A stretch of DNA of 64,000 nt from Chitinophagaceae bacterium UBA7600 (GCA_002478885.1 DLKC01000017.1:62001-126000); one strand, 5' to 3'. Shown: positions 17,870-27,333, counted from the stretch's first letter. Translations and numbers: made by a program. Notes: generated by a model from the letters alone, not told the origin.

Positions 17870-17877
17870 TACTTTTG
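17870..17877 (+). promoter_or_regulatory. -7 box TACTTTTG, probable promoter of the SNF2 gene
   Basis: Exact TAnnTTTG match with a TTTG at 17841-17844 upstream (25-bp spacing, a little long). It would give a leader of about 180 nt that includes repeat arm E9. Confidence 0.45.
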
Positions 17878-17955
17878 CAAATTGCCCTGTTCTCAACCAA
17901 CCGGACCAAAAAAATCTTTGAAAATCACTTACTCATTTTTCGAGTAAAGTTCGGA

Positions 17956-18019
17956 ACGCACAAGTGAGTGACACAACCGGCGATGAGCAGTGCTGCTTCG
18001 CCTGTACATAAGGGAAAAA
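17956..18019 (+). repeat. Dispersed repeat, single right arm, variant dialect (E9)
   Basis: Variant core CAAGTGAGTGACACAA at 17961-17976, GGCGATG block at 17979-17985, and a weak outer end to 18019. It lies between comB and the SNF2 gene, inside the probable leader of the latter. Confidence 0.75.
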
Positions 18020-18061
18020 TAAAAGGGCCGCATATTTTAAATAGTTTAAATATTAACTGAA

Positions 18062-21000
18062 TTGGCTTTACCGCATTTAGTAAAATACATATACAACAAC
18101 GGCACAGACGAAGTAATAAGGCGTGGAAAAAAAATTCATGTTTCAGGCGGCGTTGAATTGATAGAACACGATTCGTTGCTTGGTGCTGTGGTTTTTCGCG
18201 TAAAAGATGATGCATACTCAACTTATTACAAAGTTCACATCAGCAAATTCAGGGATGAGAAAACGCTTTCCATTCGTTGTGGCTGCCCCTACAATTTGGG
18301 GGAAATTTGCCGCCATGAGGCTGCCTCATTGTTTCAGCTGCAGGAAATGATCGACCGAAATATGCTCGGTGAAAAAGAACTTACGTATAACCAGAAGCAT
18401 ACGGTTATAAAAATGAAACAGCTTGATCTGAAACTGATAAGGCTGCTTACAAAACCCGAAACTTATGCCGAAGCGGAAGATTTCTTGCGTGGTTTCAAGG
18501 CTAATATACTTGAAGCAAAAGATGAAAGGGTAGTATCTGAACTAGAGTTTTACGGTATTAGCTACCGTGTGGTAATTCAGAAAAATGAAGAACGAAATTT
18601 CGACACAAGTTGCAATTGCGACAGCGAACATTCGCATCCTTTATGCATTCACAAGTGCATTGTTTTATTACAACTTTTACACAACTATGGGGCCGGGTAT
18701 TTTGACACGATCCGCAACCTCGATAAAGAAAAGAACAAATTGCTGTCGCTGTATGGCTACTCGCTTGATGATGACATTACCGGCAAGTTTGAATTCACGT
18801 ATAAAGATGGCAAACCATTTTTAAGAGTGCTGGATACCAGCATTAAGAGAGTGGTGCTTCCTGCTCAGTCGTTAAGACCACGACCTGTTGAAGAAACGGT
18901 GTTAGAAGTGGTTGAAGCGCCATTACTGCAAAAGCAATCAACGAAACTGGGTATTGTTTTTAGTTACAATGCGCACCAATACCCTTTTATACAGGTAGAT
19001 GCTATACAGGGAGAAAACAACGAAAGTAATACTGGGTTTATCGGTAAAGTTGAAAAACTTGATTTGAGTAAGTTTATTAATACCGATGCGCTTGAAGAAA
19101 ATGATAAGTTGCTGATTCAACAATTGCGAAAATTATTGCCGGGCGAAGTAAGCAGGTATCTCAACCGCAATTCTCCCTTCAGTGGCATTTGGGAAAATAT
19201 AATTCAGCAGCATGACGATGAATTACCGGAAGAAACGAGAGCGCTTATCAATGAGTACCTCCATCCAAAATTTAAAAAGCTTTTCGCAGATATCGAAGAA
19301 AGTAATTATGTTTTCTTTCTGCCACTTAGAAAAAGTTTTCATACGGCCAATCTTGTAAACATTAAATGTGTTGCATCGGGCATATCACCGGATTTTTCGA
19401 TTAAATTCCAGGAAGACTCTTACGAGATCACCTGTTCGGCAAAGCTTCCTGAAGGTCCATATGGGATTGAGGGAAACGAAATGTCGTCATCATTTGCTTT
19501 CAAATTCCATGATAATCTATACCTATGGAAAAAGGCGGAAGATGTGCTATTGGCAGAAAAATTTTTGCCTTCAGGCAAAATAAACATTTCCAAAGAGGAG
19601 TGGAGCAAAAAGCTTGTTGACTTTATTTTGCCACTGTCGAAAGAATATATTGTTCATTTTGGAAATGTGCGCAAAGATGAGTTGAAAGACGTTAAGCCGG
19701 AAGTAAAATTGATGCTGAGAGAACGCGGCGATTACTTGTTGTTTCAACCTGTTTTTAACTACAATGGTTACGACGTAAAATCGGGTGACCGGGAAAAAAT
19801 AATTCTTCCGCTGCAAGACAGGCTGCTGGTAATTCATCGCAATACGGAAGCCGAGAGCGAATTCATTGTTAAGCTGGAAAACTTACATTCTAATTTCATT
19901 CATACCGAAGAGGGTAACACGCTGGCTTTGAAAGGAACCGAAGTATTAAGAAATAACTGGTTCTTTCTGTTTGCAGATGCTGTTAAAGAAATGAATGTTC
20001 CTGTGTTTGGATTTGATGCGCTTAAAAACTTTCGCTTTAACACATCCAGGCCCAGCACGAAGATTTATATAAGCAGTAATACAGATTGGTTCGATGCAAA
20101 AGTTGATATTCATTTTGGGGACCAAAAGGTAACTGTCGCAGATGTAAAAAAAGCATTGGCTAACAAGCAGCAATTCGTTCAGCTGCAAGACGGCTCCCTC
20201 GGCATTTTACCCGAAGAGTGGATCAAAAAATATTCGTTGCTGTTTCGCGTTGGCGAAGGCAAAGCAAACGATATTAAACTTAGCAAATATCACTTTAGCG
20301 TTATCGAAGAATTATACGGTCAAAGGGATGAGGAAGAACTCTATGTTCAGCTGGAGGCAAAGTATGACAGGCTTCGGTACAACCATGCTATTGAAGAAAT
20401 CGAGCCTCCACAACATTTAAAACCTGTGCTGCGGCCATACCAGGCTTCCGGTTTTCAATGGCTCAATTACCTGAGCGATGTACATTGGGGCGGTATACTT
20501 GCAGATGACATGGGTCTTGGCAAAACAATCCAGGCCTTATCATTCCTGCACCACCTTAAACAAAAAAATGAAACGCTGAAAGCATTGGTAGTTTGTCCTA
20601 CAACATTGATGTATAACTGGGAGAATGAAATAAAAAAATTTACTCCAACCCTAACCTATTATATACATCATGGTGGAGCACGAACACACGAAACGATTGT
20701 TGACGAAAGCATAGACATCATTATTACCACTTATGGAACGCTGCGCAGCGATATAAAACAATTTGTAGACGTAGCTTTTGACTACGTCATTCTCGATGAA
20801 AGCCAGGCAATTAAAAACCCACAAAGTAAAGTTGCCAAAGCTGCAATCCTACTTAAAGCGCGAAGCAAGCTCTGCCTTAGTGGTACACCTTTACAGAATA
20901 ACACCTTCGACATATTTGCGCAGATGAATTTCTTAAACCCGGGCATGCTGGGTACTATGGAATTTTTCAGAAATGAATTTGCAATACCGATAGATAAGTT

Positions 21001-21817
21001 TGGGGAAAAAGAACAAAAAGAACACCTCAGAAAATTATTGTATCCGTTTATACTTCGTAGAACAAAGGAACAGGTTGCAAAAGATCTTCCGGAAAAATCT
21101 GAGATGATTCTCTTTTGCGAAATGAGCAAAGAGCAGCGGGAAATCTATGACGCATACCGTAACGATTTCCGCGATAAAATTCTCGGTGTGGTAGAAGAGC
21201 AAGGCGTTCAAAAATCGCAGCTTACCATTTTACAGGGCCTCATGAAACTTCGCCAGATCTGCGATAGCCCGGCCATTATGAAGAGTGACGAGAAATTCCC
21301 CAATGTTTCTGTAAAGCTCGAAGAACTTGGCAGGGAAATAACGGAAAACATAAGCGACCACAAGGCACTTGTATTCTCGCAGTTTCTGGGCATGCTTGCA
21401 TTGGTTAGGGCCAGGCTGGAAGAGCTTGGGGTTGATTATGAATACTTCGATGGAAGCACGTCGGCGCCAGATCGCGAAAAAGCCATACAGCGTTTTCAAA
21501 ACGAAGAAAAATGCCGTGTGTTTCTCATTTCGCTTAAAGCAGGCGGCGTAGGTCTTAACTTAACGGCGGCCGATTATGTTTACATTGTTGATCCATGGTG
21601 GAATCCCGCGGTGGAGCAGCAGGCCATCGACCGCACGCACCGCATAGGACAAACAAAAAACATATTTGCCTACCGCATGATTTGTAAAGACACTGTCGAA
21701 GACAAAATATTGCAACTACAGGAAAAGAAACGCTTGCTTGCAGCTGATCTTATAACCGACGACAGCGGCTTTGTAAAATCACTTACCCGGGAAGATATAG
21801 AATACCTGTTCAGTTAA
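18062..21817 (+). CDS. SNF2-family DEAD/DEAH helicase with SWIM zinc finger
   Basis: This 1251-residue protein has an N-terminal SWIM-type finger CGCPYNLGEICRHE (about 74-87), a second Cys/His cluster near 183-197 (SCNCDSEHSHPLCIH), and a long middle region of unknown fold. The SNF2 ATPase follows: motif I ADDMGLGKT (about 815), motif II DESQ (about 912), motif III LSGTPLQNN, and the C-terminal lobe with DPWWNPAVEQQAIDRTHRIGQ. Such bacterial Swi2/Snf2 proteins translocate on DNA or remodel protein-nucleic acid complexes. The start is TTG 18062: an in-frame TAA at 18047 excludes a longer form and the next Met is beyond the SWIM motif. Confidence 0.92.
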   Translation: MALPHLVKYIYNNGTDEVIRRGKKIHVSGGVELIEHDSLLGAVVFRVKDDAYSTYYKVHISKFRDEKTLSIRCGCPYNLGEICRHEAASLFQLQEMIDRNMLGEKELTYNQKHTVIKMKQLDLKLIRLLTKPETYAEAEDFLRGFKANILEAKDERVVSELEFYGISYRVVIQKNEERNFDTSCNCDSEHSHPLCIHKCIVLLQLLHNYGAGYFDTIRNLDKEKNKLLSLYGYSLDDDITGKFEFTYKDGKPFLRVLDTSIKRVVLPAQSLRPRPVEETVLEVVEAPLLQKQSTKLGIVFSYNAHQYPFIQVDAIQGENNESNTGFIGKVEKLDLSKFINTDALEENDKLLIQQLRKLLPGEVSRYLNRNSPFSGIWENIIQQHDDELPEETRALINEYLHPKFKKLFADIEESNYVFFLPLRKSFHTANLVNIKCVASGISPDFSIKFQEDSYEITCSAKLPEGPYGIEGNEMSSSFAFKFHDNLYLWKKAEDVLLAEKFLPSGKINISKEEWSKKLVDFILPLSKEYIVHFGNVRKDELKDVKPEVKLMLRERGDYLLFQPVFNYNGYDVKSGDREKIILPLQDRLLVIHRNTEAESEFIVKLENLHSNFIHTEEGNTLALKGTEVLRNNWFFLFADAVKEMNVPVFGFDALKNFRFNTSRPSTKIYISSNTDWFDAKVDIHFGDQKVTVADVKKALANKQQFVQLQDGSLGILPEEWIKKYSLLFRVGEGKANDIKLSKYHFSVIEELYGQRDEEELYVQLEAKYDRLRYNHAIEEIEPPQHLKPVLRPYQASGFQWLNYLSDVHWGGILADDMGLGKTIQALSFLHHLKQKNETLKALVVCPTTLMYNWENEIKKFTPTLTYYIHHGGARTHETIVDESIDIIITTYGTLRSDIKQFVDVAFDYVILDESQAIKNPQSKVAKAAILLKARSKLCLSGTPLQNNTFDIFAQMNFLNPGMLGTMEFFRNEFAIPIDKFGEKEQKEHLRKLLYPFILRRTKEQVAKDLPEKSEMILFCEMSKEQREIYDAYRNDFRDKILGVVEEQGVQKSQLTILQGLMKLRQICDSPAIMKSDEKFPNVSVKLEELGREITENISDHKALVFSQFLGMLALVRARLEELGVDYEYFDGSTSAPDREKAIQRFQNEEKCRVFLISLKAGGVGLNLTAADYVYIVDPWWNPAVEQQAIDRTHRIGQTKNIFAYRMICKDTVEDKILQLQEKKRLLAADLITDDSGFVKSLTREDIEYLFS

Positions 21818-21827
21818 AACTCAGCTA

Positions 21828-22057
21828 TTTTTTGATAGCACGCTGTGGCGCAGGTGGCATCGCCTTTTGCGTCGCACACTTATACAACATATCGCCTATG
21901 AGCGGTGTGCGTGCTTGTTGCGAAGCTATTTGGTACACAAGTCAACTCGGTCACAATCTCTAGAGTTTGCCGGCTTTGCTGCCTAACGTTACTGCAGTTG
22001 AAGTGTGCGACGCAAGTAAAGATAAATTCCAGTACTGCTGCCGGGCCCAAAAAAATT
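21828..22057. repeat. Dispersed repeat, full left-right pair (E10)
   Basis: Left outer end TTTTTTGATAGCACGC from 21828, GGCATCGCC at 21857-21865, left core TTGCGTCGCACACTT at 21867-21881, right core GAAGTGTGCGACGCAA at 22000-22015, outer end GCTGCCGGGCCCAAAAAAA to about 22057. About 230 bp with a long middle, between the converging SNF2 and esterase genes. Confidence 0.85.
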
Positions 22058-22078
22058 CCCGCCAGGTGGGAAGTCATT

Positions 22079-22810
22079 TTAAAATTTTGTGTCGATAATA
22101 TAAGGCAGCATCTGCCTCCAGGTAGGCCAATCGTGCTTAATGTCTGGCCCCCAGATGTCGAGGTCGTGCCAGATTCCCTTGTCCCAAAGTACCTGTGAGA
22201 AACGCCTGTTTGCTTCGGGGTCTTCGTAATCGCCACTTCCGGTATAAATATGGATGTGATGACTTGCTTTAATCTTATCGAGATAATAGGAGTCGGTCAG
22301 GTTTGGTACATAATGAATGGGGCTATTATAATACACCTGTTCGTCCCAGTATCCCTTGGTATATTCTGAAAGATCATAAACACCGCTCATGCTGATGGCG
22401 CCGTTTATAATATCGGGTCTTTTAAGAAAAAGGTTCATGGAATGTAACGCTCCAAAAGAGGCGCCGCTAACATATATATAAGTGTCGGCGCTCGTATTGT
22501 TACGAATAAATGGAATCACTTCGTTATAGATGTACGCGTTAAACTGGTTGTGCCTAATGGCCCGGTGCTCGCCGGCCATATCAGGATGAAGCCAGCTTTC
22601 TTTGTTCATGCTGTTAACGCTAAAGACTTTCAATTTGCCTGCTTCGATTAAAGGACTTAGGGATTCGATCATCCGGAATCGTTCGTATTCGAGAAAGTCG
22701 GCCGCGGCAGTGGGAACGAGCAACAATGCAAAACCATAATGTCCATATGATACGATAGGCATCTCTGTATTAAGTGCCGGACTATGCCATGATGTTATTT
22801 CTCTCTGCAT
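22079..22810 (-). CDS. Esterase-like alpha/beta hydrolase
   Basis: This 243-residue protein has a nucleophile elbow GASFGALHS (about residues 115-123) like that of esterase D / PHB depolymerase-like proteins, and a histidine near the end in KHDWPTW as the likely third member of the triad. There is no signal peptide, so it is cytoplasmic. It fits the family annotated as esterase or S-formylglutathione hydrolase-like; the substrate is unknown. The ParA gene ends 41 bp upstream on the same strand, so they may share a transcript. Confidence 0.85.
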   Translation of the reverse strand: MQREITSWHSPALNTEMPIVSYGHYGFALLLVPTAAADFLEYERFRMIESLSPLIEAGKLKVFSVNSMNKESWLHPDMAGEHRAIRHNQFNAYIYNEVIPFIRNNTSADTYIYVSGASFGALHSMNLFLKRPDIINGAISMSGVYDLSEYTKGYWDEQVYYNSPIHYVPNLTDSYYLDKIKASHHIHIYTGSGDYEDPEANRRFSQVLWDKGIWHDLDIWGPDIKHDWPTWRQMLPYIIDTKF

Positions 22811-22850
22811 AATGTCAGTTTTAATTTAAATAATGTTCACGTTTCGGGAT

Positions 22851-23588
22851 TTAAAGGCAGGTCTTTTTAATTTCCTGCCACAGATCGCGATAGCACTGTG
22901 CTGCATAGCTGCTGTTGGCGTACTCAAAAACAGGCTGTTGGTGAGTGCCCATCTTTTCTACATCACTCAGGTAAGGGATATAATTTTTAAAGAATATTTT
23001 ATCTCTGTAAAACTCCTGCATTACTTCATGGTGAAGATTTTTCCGGTGATCGACCATGCTAAAGAAGCATTTGATTTTGCCAGCATCCAGTTCATTCTCC
23101 TTAAAATAGTGCAATACTGTTTCGAAAGATCTTATTGATAGTGTTGTAGGAATGTTTGGCATCAACAGCCAATCGGCAGCATTAAAAATATTATCGTGCA
23201 ACAGAGAAATGCCCGGGGGGCAATCTAAAATTACCAGGTCAAAATTCCTGAGGCCTGAAAGAAGGCTTTTCAGCTTCTTTTTACTTTGTTTCATTTCATC
23301 CAATACTACGTCGGCATTTCGTGCTGACATGTCGGATGGAACAATCCAAAGGTTTTCAAAAGCCGAATCCTGCACCGCTTCTTTCAGTGTTATTTCGTTG
23401 CTGAGCAATTTCCTGCTTTCATTTTTTATGGACGGCTGCACATTAAGGTAAAAAGAAGAAGAGCCCTGTGGATCCAGGTCCCAGATCACCGTTTTTAGGC
23501 CATTGGCAGCAGCCAGGTAGGCGAGGTTTATGGCAGTTGCAGTTTTGCCAACGCCCCCTTTAAGATTATATAGAGCTATACATACCAT
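22851..23588 (-). CDS. ParA-family P-loop ATPase
   Basis: The protein has 245 residues, starting at MVCIALYNLKGG so that the deviant Walker A KGGVGKT (residues 10-16) sits at the N-terminus as in all ParA/Soj/MinD proteins; 23 upstream codons are rejected. Walker B-type strands read VIWDLDPQGSSSFY and LVILDCPPG. It has no adjacent parB, so it may act on plasmid-like or polar cargo positioning, or be an orphan. A Dabb gene and an esterase surround it. Chromosomal parABS would normally have parB next door, so this is probably not the main partition ATPase. Confidence 0.88.
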   Translation of the reverse strand: MVCIALYNLKGGVGKTATAINLAYLAAANGLKTVIWDLDPQGSSSFYLNVQPSIKNESRKLLSNEITLKEAVQDSAFENLWIVPSDMSARNADVVLDEMKQSKKKLKSLLSGLRNFDLVILDCPPGISLLHDNIFNAADWLLMPNIPTTLSIRSFETVLHYFKENELDAGKIKCFFSMVDHRKNLHHEVMQEFYRDKIFFKNYIPYLSDVEKMGTHQQPVFEYANSSYAAQCYRDLWQEIKKTCL

Positions 23589-23665
23589 AAAATAAATATA
23601 CAAAAGATTTGCGCTAATCAAGTCAAGCCAAAAAGCAGAAGTGATACTTACAGCCAAATCATTGT

Positions 23666-23989
23666 TTAGACAGCTGCATCAATGGCATCGTACACAAGCA
23701 CCCTGCTCCACAAGTGAGAACATTCACTAATAAACTCAAGATGAATCGGGTCAATCTGGTAGCTGTCCTGGTCAGCGGCGGTTTTAAATATTGCCAGCCA
23801 CGAAGCAGTATAACTGCTATCAATTACTTCTCGCCTTGTAGGGGCAGCAGTGCCTATGTGATATTGGTCAATTGTTGCCACAGTTGCCAGTTTTTCCAGC
23901 CCTCTTAGCAGTGCCTTTTTATCTTCTTCGCTGTCGGCGTTGTGAAGCCAGAAATAAACATGGTGAACAAAAATGTTTTTTAATTGCAT
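23666..23989 (-). CDS. Dabb (stress-responsive alpha/beta barrel) domain protein
   Basis: This 107-residue protein has a start at MQLKNIFVHHVYFWL, which places the family's first strand and His pair at residues 9-10; a 16-codon extension is less likely. The order strand HHVYFWL, helix KKALLRGLEKL, strand YHIGTAAP, DSYQIDPIHLEFI helix fits the ferredoxin-like Dabb fold, which dimerises into a barrel. Functions in the family are varied and often unknown. It may be co-transcribed with parA (77-bp gap). Confidence 0.8.
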   Translation of the reverse strand: MQLKNIFVHHVYFWLHNADSEEDKKALLRGLEKLATVATIDQYHIGTAAPTRREVIDSSYTASWLAIFKTAADQDSYQIDPIHLEFISECSHLWSRVLVYDAIDAAV

Positions 23990-24181
23990 GTTTTTTTTCT
24001 GCAAGTTATTCTTCAAAGGCCACTTCGTCAAAAGCAAACGGGCTAGCCAGAAATATTCTTAAGCCCAAACAGTAAAATCCTCGATTCATTGTCTTAACAA
24101 TTTATTAGCAGGCCTGCCAAAGCCCAGTTGAATAGGTACTCGTACTTGATGCATAAAATATTTAAAACCTTAAAAAAATTT

Positions 24182-24742
24182 ATGAAAAAGATTTTAAACA
24201 GCATTGGGTTAGTGGCAATGGCCGCCCTACTTTTTACTAACGTTTCGTATGCACAGGAGAAAAGTGTAATGGTGGGTGGAGCAGCCATGTTCCCTTCAAA
24301 GACCATTGTTGAGAATGCAATGAATTCAAAAGACCATACCACATTGGTTGCCGCGGTAAAAGCTGCCGGGTTGGTAGAAACCTTGCAAGGCGACGGACCG
24401 TTTACAGTATTTGCTCCAACAAATGAGGCTTTTGATAAATTACCTAAAGGCACTGTGGAGACTTTACTTAAGCCGGAAAATAAGCAAATGCTTAGCTCCA
24501 TTCTTACATATCATGTTGTTGCATCAAAGCTCGACAGCAAAACCTTAATGGAATGGATCAAAAAAAATGGCGGTTCGTATACAGTTAAAACTGTTCAGGG
24601 TGGCGAAATAAAATTTTCGATTATGGGCAAAACACTAATGCTTACCGACGAAAAAGGTAATATGGCGCACGTAACCATAAAGGATGTCTATCAAAAGAAC
24701 GGAGTTATTCATGTAATCGATACGGTGGTAATGCCCAAATAA
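24182..24742 (+). CDS. Secreted fasciclin (FAS1) domain protein
   Basis: This 186-residue protein has a signal peptide (MKKILNSIGLVAMAALLFTNVSYAQ) and a single FAS1 domain showing the TVFAPTNEAFDKLP motif (about 76-89), the ILTYHVVASK strand and the C-terminal GVIHVIDTVVMPK strand. FAS1 proteins mediate adhesion or ligand binding at the cell surface. The start at 24182 is chosen because the 18 codons upstream have no signal character. It is a single-gene unit followed by full repeat E11. Confidence 0.92.
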   Translation: MKKILNSIGLVAMAALLFTNVSYAQEKSVMVGGAAMFPSKTIVENAMNSKDHTTLVAAVKAAGLVETLQGDGPFTVFAPTNEAFDKLPKGTVETLLKPENKQMLSSILTYHVVASKLDSKTLMEWIKKNGGSYTVKTVQGGEIKFSIMGKTLMLTDEKGNMAHVTIKDVYQKNGVIHVIDTVVMPK

Positions 24743-24788
24743 AACATAGTCATGCGTTTTAGGTGAAGACCGTTCCCTCCCCGGGCAG

Positions 24789-24993
24789 TTTTTTTGGAGT
24801 GTGAACGGGCTGTTGGCACTTTGCCCGTCGCCTGTTGTGTCACTCACTTGTACGATATAACTTTGGGCGGCAAGCCGAAAAGTTTAATACAAGAGTTGAA
24901 TTTAAACGGCCAGCAGCTCATAGCTTTCTTCGGTACAAGTGCGCGACGCAACAGCTGCCGATATTTATTCTTAAGCTTGGCCCAAAAAAATTT
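24789..24993. repeat. Dispersed repeat, full pair with mixed dialects (E11)
   Basis: Left outer T-run and GGAGTGTGAACGGGC from 24789, left variant core TTGTGTCACTCACTTGTAC at 24835-24853, right standard-type core GTACAAGTGCGCGACGCAAC at 24933-24952, outer end AGCTTGGCCCAAAAAAA to 24993. The two arms belong to different dialects. With the rpmH promoter it fills most of the 377-bp gap. Confidence 0.85.
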
Positions 24994-25029
24994 CTTCACA
25001 TTCCTTAGCTTTCTTTTGGAATAAACCCC

Positions 25030-25037
25030 TACTTTTG
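25030..25037 (+). promoter_or_regulatory. -7 box TACTTTTG of rpmH
   Basis: Exact TAnnTTTG match 82 bases before the rpmH ATG, giving a leader of about 75 nt. No clear -33 TTTG is visible at the expected distance. Confidence 0.55.
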
Positions 25038-25119
25038 CCGTCCTTTCACCGGAAAGCGGTAATGGTAGCTGTTTTCCTGAATGTTGAAATAAAATTATCG
25101 GGCAAGTAAAATATTAATT

Positions 25120-25275
25120 ATGAAACGTACATTTCAACCACACAGGCGTCGTCGTAAAACCGTTCATGGTTTTCGTAAGCGTATGGAAACTGCTAACGGC
25201 CGTAAGGTTTTGGCAAGTCGCCGCAAGAAAGGCCGTAAGAAGCTTACAGTTTCTGACGAGTTAAGATTGAAGTAA
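25120..25275 (+). CDS. rpmH: Large ribosomal subunit protein bL34
   Basis: The protein has 51 residues, beginning [18 protein letters not shown] and containing [24 protein letters not shown], the strongly conserved bL34 sequence, with a slightly longer C-terminus as in Bacteroidota. It is very rich in Arg and Lys and binds 23S rRNA. It heads the classical rpmH-rnpA-yidD cluster. A hairpin with a T-run lies between it and rnpA, so rnpA expression may be attenuated or start separately. Confidence 0.97.
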   Translation: MKRTFQPHRRRRKTVHGFRKRMETANGRKVLASRRKKGRKKLTVSDELRLK

Positions 25276-25302
25276 TACCGAATCGCAGCGCAAAAAATAA
25301 AA

Positions 25303-25310
25303 TAACTTTG
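25303..25310 (+). promoter_or_regulatory. -7 box TAACTTTG, possible internal promoter for rnpA-yidD
   Basis: Exact TAnnTTTG match 37 bases before the rnpA ATG and immediately before the intercistronic hairpin, so a transcript from here would begin within or at the hairpin. Confidence 0.45.
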
Positions 25311-25341
25311 AAGCCTCATCTTATTTTGATGGGGCTTTTTT
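25311..25341 (+). terminator. Hairpin with T-run between rpmH and rnpA
   Basis: Ten-base stem AAGCCTCATC / GATGGGGCTT with one G-T pair, seven-base loop, and a run of six to seven T. It would terminate or attenuate rpmH transcripts before rnpA, giving more bL34 than RNase P protein. Confidence 0.7.
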
Positions 25342-25346
25342 ATTTC

Positions 25347-25754
25347 ATGGTAAAATATTCTTCATACGGAAAACACGAGAAACTGAAAGGCCACAAACTG
25401 ATAAATCAGCTTTTTGCAAAAGGCAGGTCATTCGCCATTCTTCCGTTTAAGGTATTTTATACGCAACCTAATGAAAAGCTCGATTCTAGGGTAAAGGCAG
25501 GTATGGGGGTGAGCAAAAAATATTTCAGAAGGGCAGTGCACCGCAACAGGGTAAAACGGTTAATGCGCGAAGTTTATCGCACAGAAAAAAAACCTCTTTA
25601 CGATTTTGCGGAACAGCAGGACAAACAACTGGTTTTATTCATTCTTTACATTGATAAAACCTTACCCGACCTTAACCAGCTTAAAAACAAAATGCCATTT
25701 GTTATTGCCAGGTTGATAAAACAATTGCATGAAACTGTTACTGAGGATACTTAG
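25347..25754 (+). CDS. rnpA: Ribonuclease P protein component
   Basis: The protein has 135 residues from ATG 25347 ([19 protein letters not shown]). A 13-codon longer frame starts inside the terminator hairpin and is rejected. Hallmarks are the N-terminal [50 protein letters not shown] basic helix ([10 protein letters not shown] at about 71-80), and a C-terminal helix. It binds RNase P RNA for 5' maturation of tRNA. It overlaps yidD by 26 bases. Confidence 0.95.
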   Translation: MVKYSSYGKHEKLKGHKLINQLFAKGRSFAILPFKVFYTQPNEKLDSRVKAGMGVSKKYFRRAVHRNRVKRLMREVYRTEKKPLYDFAEQQDKQLVLFILYIDKTLPDLNQLKNKMPFVIARLIKQLHETVTEDT

Positions 25755-25959
25755 TTATCCGTTTATATTGTTGATTAGAATTTACCAATACGTTATCTCT
25801 CCGGCAATTGGCCCGAAGTGCAGGTTTACACCTACCTGCTCGCAGTACGGTATAGAAGCACTAAAAAAATACGGGCCTTTTAAAGGTGTGTGGCTTACAT
25901 TAAAAAGAGTTGCACGGTGCCATCCTGCTGGAGGTAGTGGTTACGATCCTGTACCTTAG
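25729..25959 (+). CDS. yidD: Membrane protein insertion efficiency factor YidD
   Basis: This 76-residue protein has an N-terminal amphipathic segment and the family core [24 protein letters not shown] followed by [14 protein letters not shown] at the C-terminus, with all three conserved cysteines. It sits at the cytoplasmic face of the inner membrane and helps YidC insertion. The start overlaps the end of rnpA, implying translational coupling. yidC is not adjacent here. Confidence 0.95.
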   Translation: MKLLLRILSYPFILLIRIYQYVISPAIGPKCRFTPTCSQYGIEALKKYGPFKGVWLTLKRVARCHPAGGSGYDPVP

Positions 25960-26035
25960 GCCTTCCTTAAAAATAAAAGGAACATCAGTTTAACCCAAAT
26001 GTCCCTTACAATTCAAAAATAATTTTGCAAGCCTG

Positions 26036-26656
26036 TTACTGGTTTGGTGCCGGAGGGCCAACCGTAAGCTTCTCCAGTTTGCCAATTGTTTCCCTTACTT
26101 CACTAATACTGTAGAAGCGGTAAACTTCGGGATCTTCATCGCCAACTTTTGCGACAGAAGTCATACGGTGGTATGGCCCAACAATTTCAGCATTTATATT
26201 TGAAGTTATTTTAGAAGCTGTTCCGGGAAGAATAAAAAATGTTCTGTTGGCGGCACTGGTGTTTGCGCCGGTTACCATTTGCTTTAGAGAGTCGATATTA
26301 TGCTTTAGTTCGTCCTGTGTCATAATGCGATTGGCTTCCTGTGGCGTTGAGTATTTCTGGTACCCTCCAATTATGGTATCTCTTGCCTTGGTATTTACAA
26401 TATAGTAGCCGTCTTCAGGAATATCAACAGCCACCGTTTTGCCATCCATAAACGTTATATTGATGGTAACCTTGTCGCCGCTGTTGTAAGTAAATGTTTT
26501 GTCGATATGACCGGTATTATCTTTGTTCACAACAGTCTTCGCCTCTTCATTTATCGCAGCACTATTATTTGCATACACGATTACTTTTTTCGTGTGCCCG
26601 CTGCACGAAGCGAACAAAACAGCAATACCTAAAATGCCAAAAAAAACTGGTTTCAT
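26036..26656 (-). CDS. Putative lipoprotein of unknown function
   Basis: The protein has 206 residues from MKPVFFGILG; a ten-codon extension is not needed. The signal ends in the lipobox LFASC. The mature part has a short Thr/Lys-rich linker, a beta-rich segment (VTINITFMDGKTVAVDIPEDGYYIVNT-type) that resembles a small immunoglobulin-like or PEGA-like sheet, and a C-terminal helix. I do not recognise the family. It reads away from the sodA terminator and has no obvious partner. Confidence 0.7.
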   Translation of the reverse strand: MKPVFFGILGIAVLFASCSGHTKKVIVYANNSAAINEEAKTVVNKDNTGHIDKTFTYNSGDKVTINITFMDGKTVAVDIPEDGYYIVNTKARDTIIGGYQKYSTPQEANRIMTQDELKHNIDSLKQMVTGANTSAANRTFFILPGTASKITSNINAEIVGPYHRMTSVAKVGDEDPEVYRFYSISEVRETIGKLEKLTVGPPAPNQ

Positions 26657-26672
26657 ATGCAATTGTATTTGT

Positions 26673-26700
26673 AAAAAGCCCCGCAATTACTGCGGGGCTT
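26673..26700 (-). terminator. Rho-independent terminator after the SOD gene
   Basis: Eight-to-nine-base stem AGCCCCGCA / TGCGGGGCT around a short TAAT loop, with a T-run on the minus strand (plus-strand AAAAA at 26673-26677). Confidence 0.85.
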
Positions 26701-26727
26701 CAAGATAAGAAAGTTTACGAAAGAAAC

Positions 26728-27333
26728 TTATTTTGCAGCTGCATAACGTTCAGCAACCTTACTCCAATTTATCACGTCCCATATAGCACCAAGATAATCA
26801 GGTCTTCTATTTTGATATTTCAGGTAATACGCATGTTCCCAAACATCAACGCCAAGAATAGGGGCACCTTTTACTTCGGCAACATCCATCAGCGGGTTAT
26901 CCTGATTAGGCGTGGACGAAATTTCCAGTTTGCCATCTTTCACAATCAGCCATACCCAGCCACTGCCGAAACGGCCAACACCTGCTGCACCGAATTTTGT
27001 TTTAAAATCATTAAAACTTCCAAATGCCGCGCCGATCGCCTCTGCAAGCGCACCTGTTGGCTCACCGCCAGCATTGGGTGCAAGGCTCTCCCAAAAGAAA
27101 GTGTGGTTCCAATGGCCGCCACCATTGTTACGAACAGCCGGTGAAATAGCGCCTGCTGTTGCAACAAGCTCCTCCAGCGATTTGGTTTCGTTTGCTGTGC
27201 CGGCAATAGCATTGTTAAGGTTGGTAACATAAGCCTGGTGGTGTTTTCCATGGTGAATCTGCATGGTCAGCGTGTCAATATGCGGCTCCAGTGCATCATG
27301 TGCATAAGGAAGCTCTGGTAATGTAAATGCCAT
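26728..27333 (-). CDS. Superoxide dismutase (Fe/Mn type)
   Basis: This 201-residue cytoplasmic enzyme converts superoxide to hydrogen peroxide and oxygen. The metal ligands are H27 (in MQIHHGKHH), H77 ([11 protein letters not shown]), D163 and H167 ([10 protein letters not shown]). There is no signal peptide. Fe versus Mn preference cannot be set from these residues. It is a single-gene unit with an exact -7 box upstream and a strong terminator. Confidence 0.96.
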   Translation of the reverse strand: MAFTLPELPYAHDALEPHIDTLTMQIHHGKHHQAYVTNLNNAIAGTANETKSLEELVATAGAISPAVRNNGGGHWNHTFFWESLAPNAGGEPTGALAEAIGAAFGSFNDFKTKFGAAGVGRFGSGWVWLIVKDGKLEISSTPNQDNPLMDVAEVKGAPILGVDVWEHAYYLKYQNRRPDYLGAIWDVINWSKVAERYAAAK

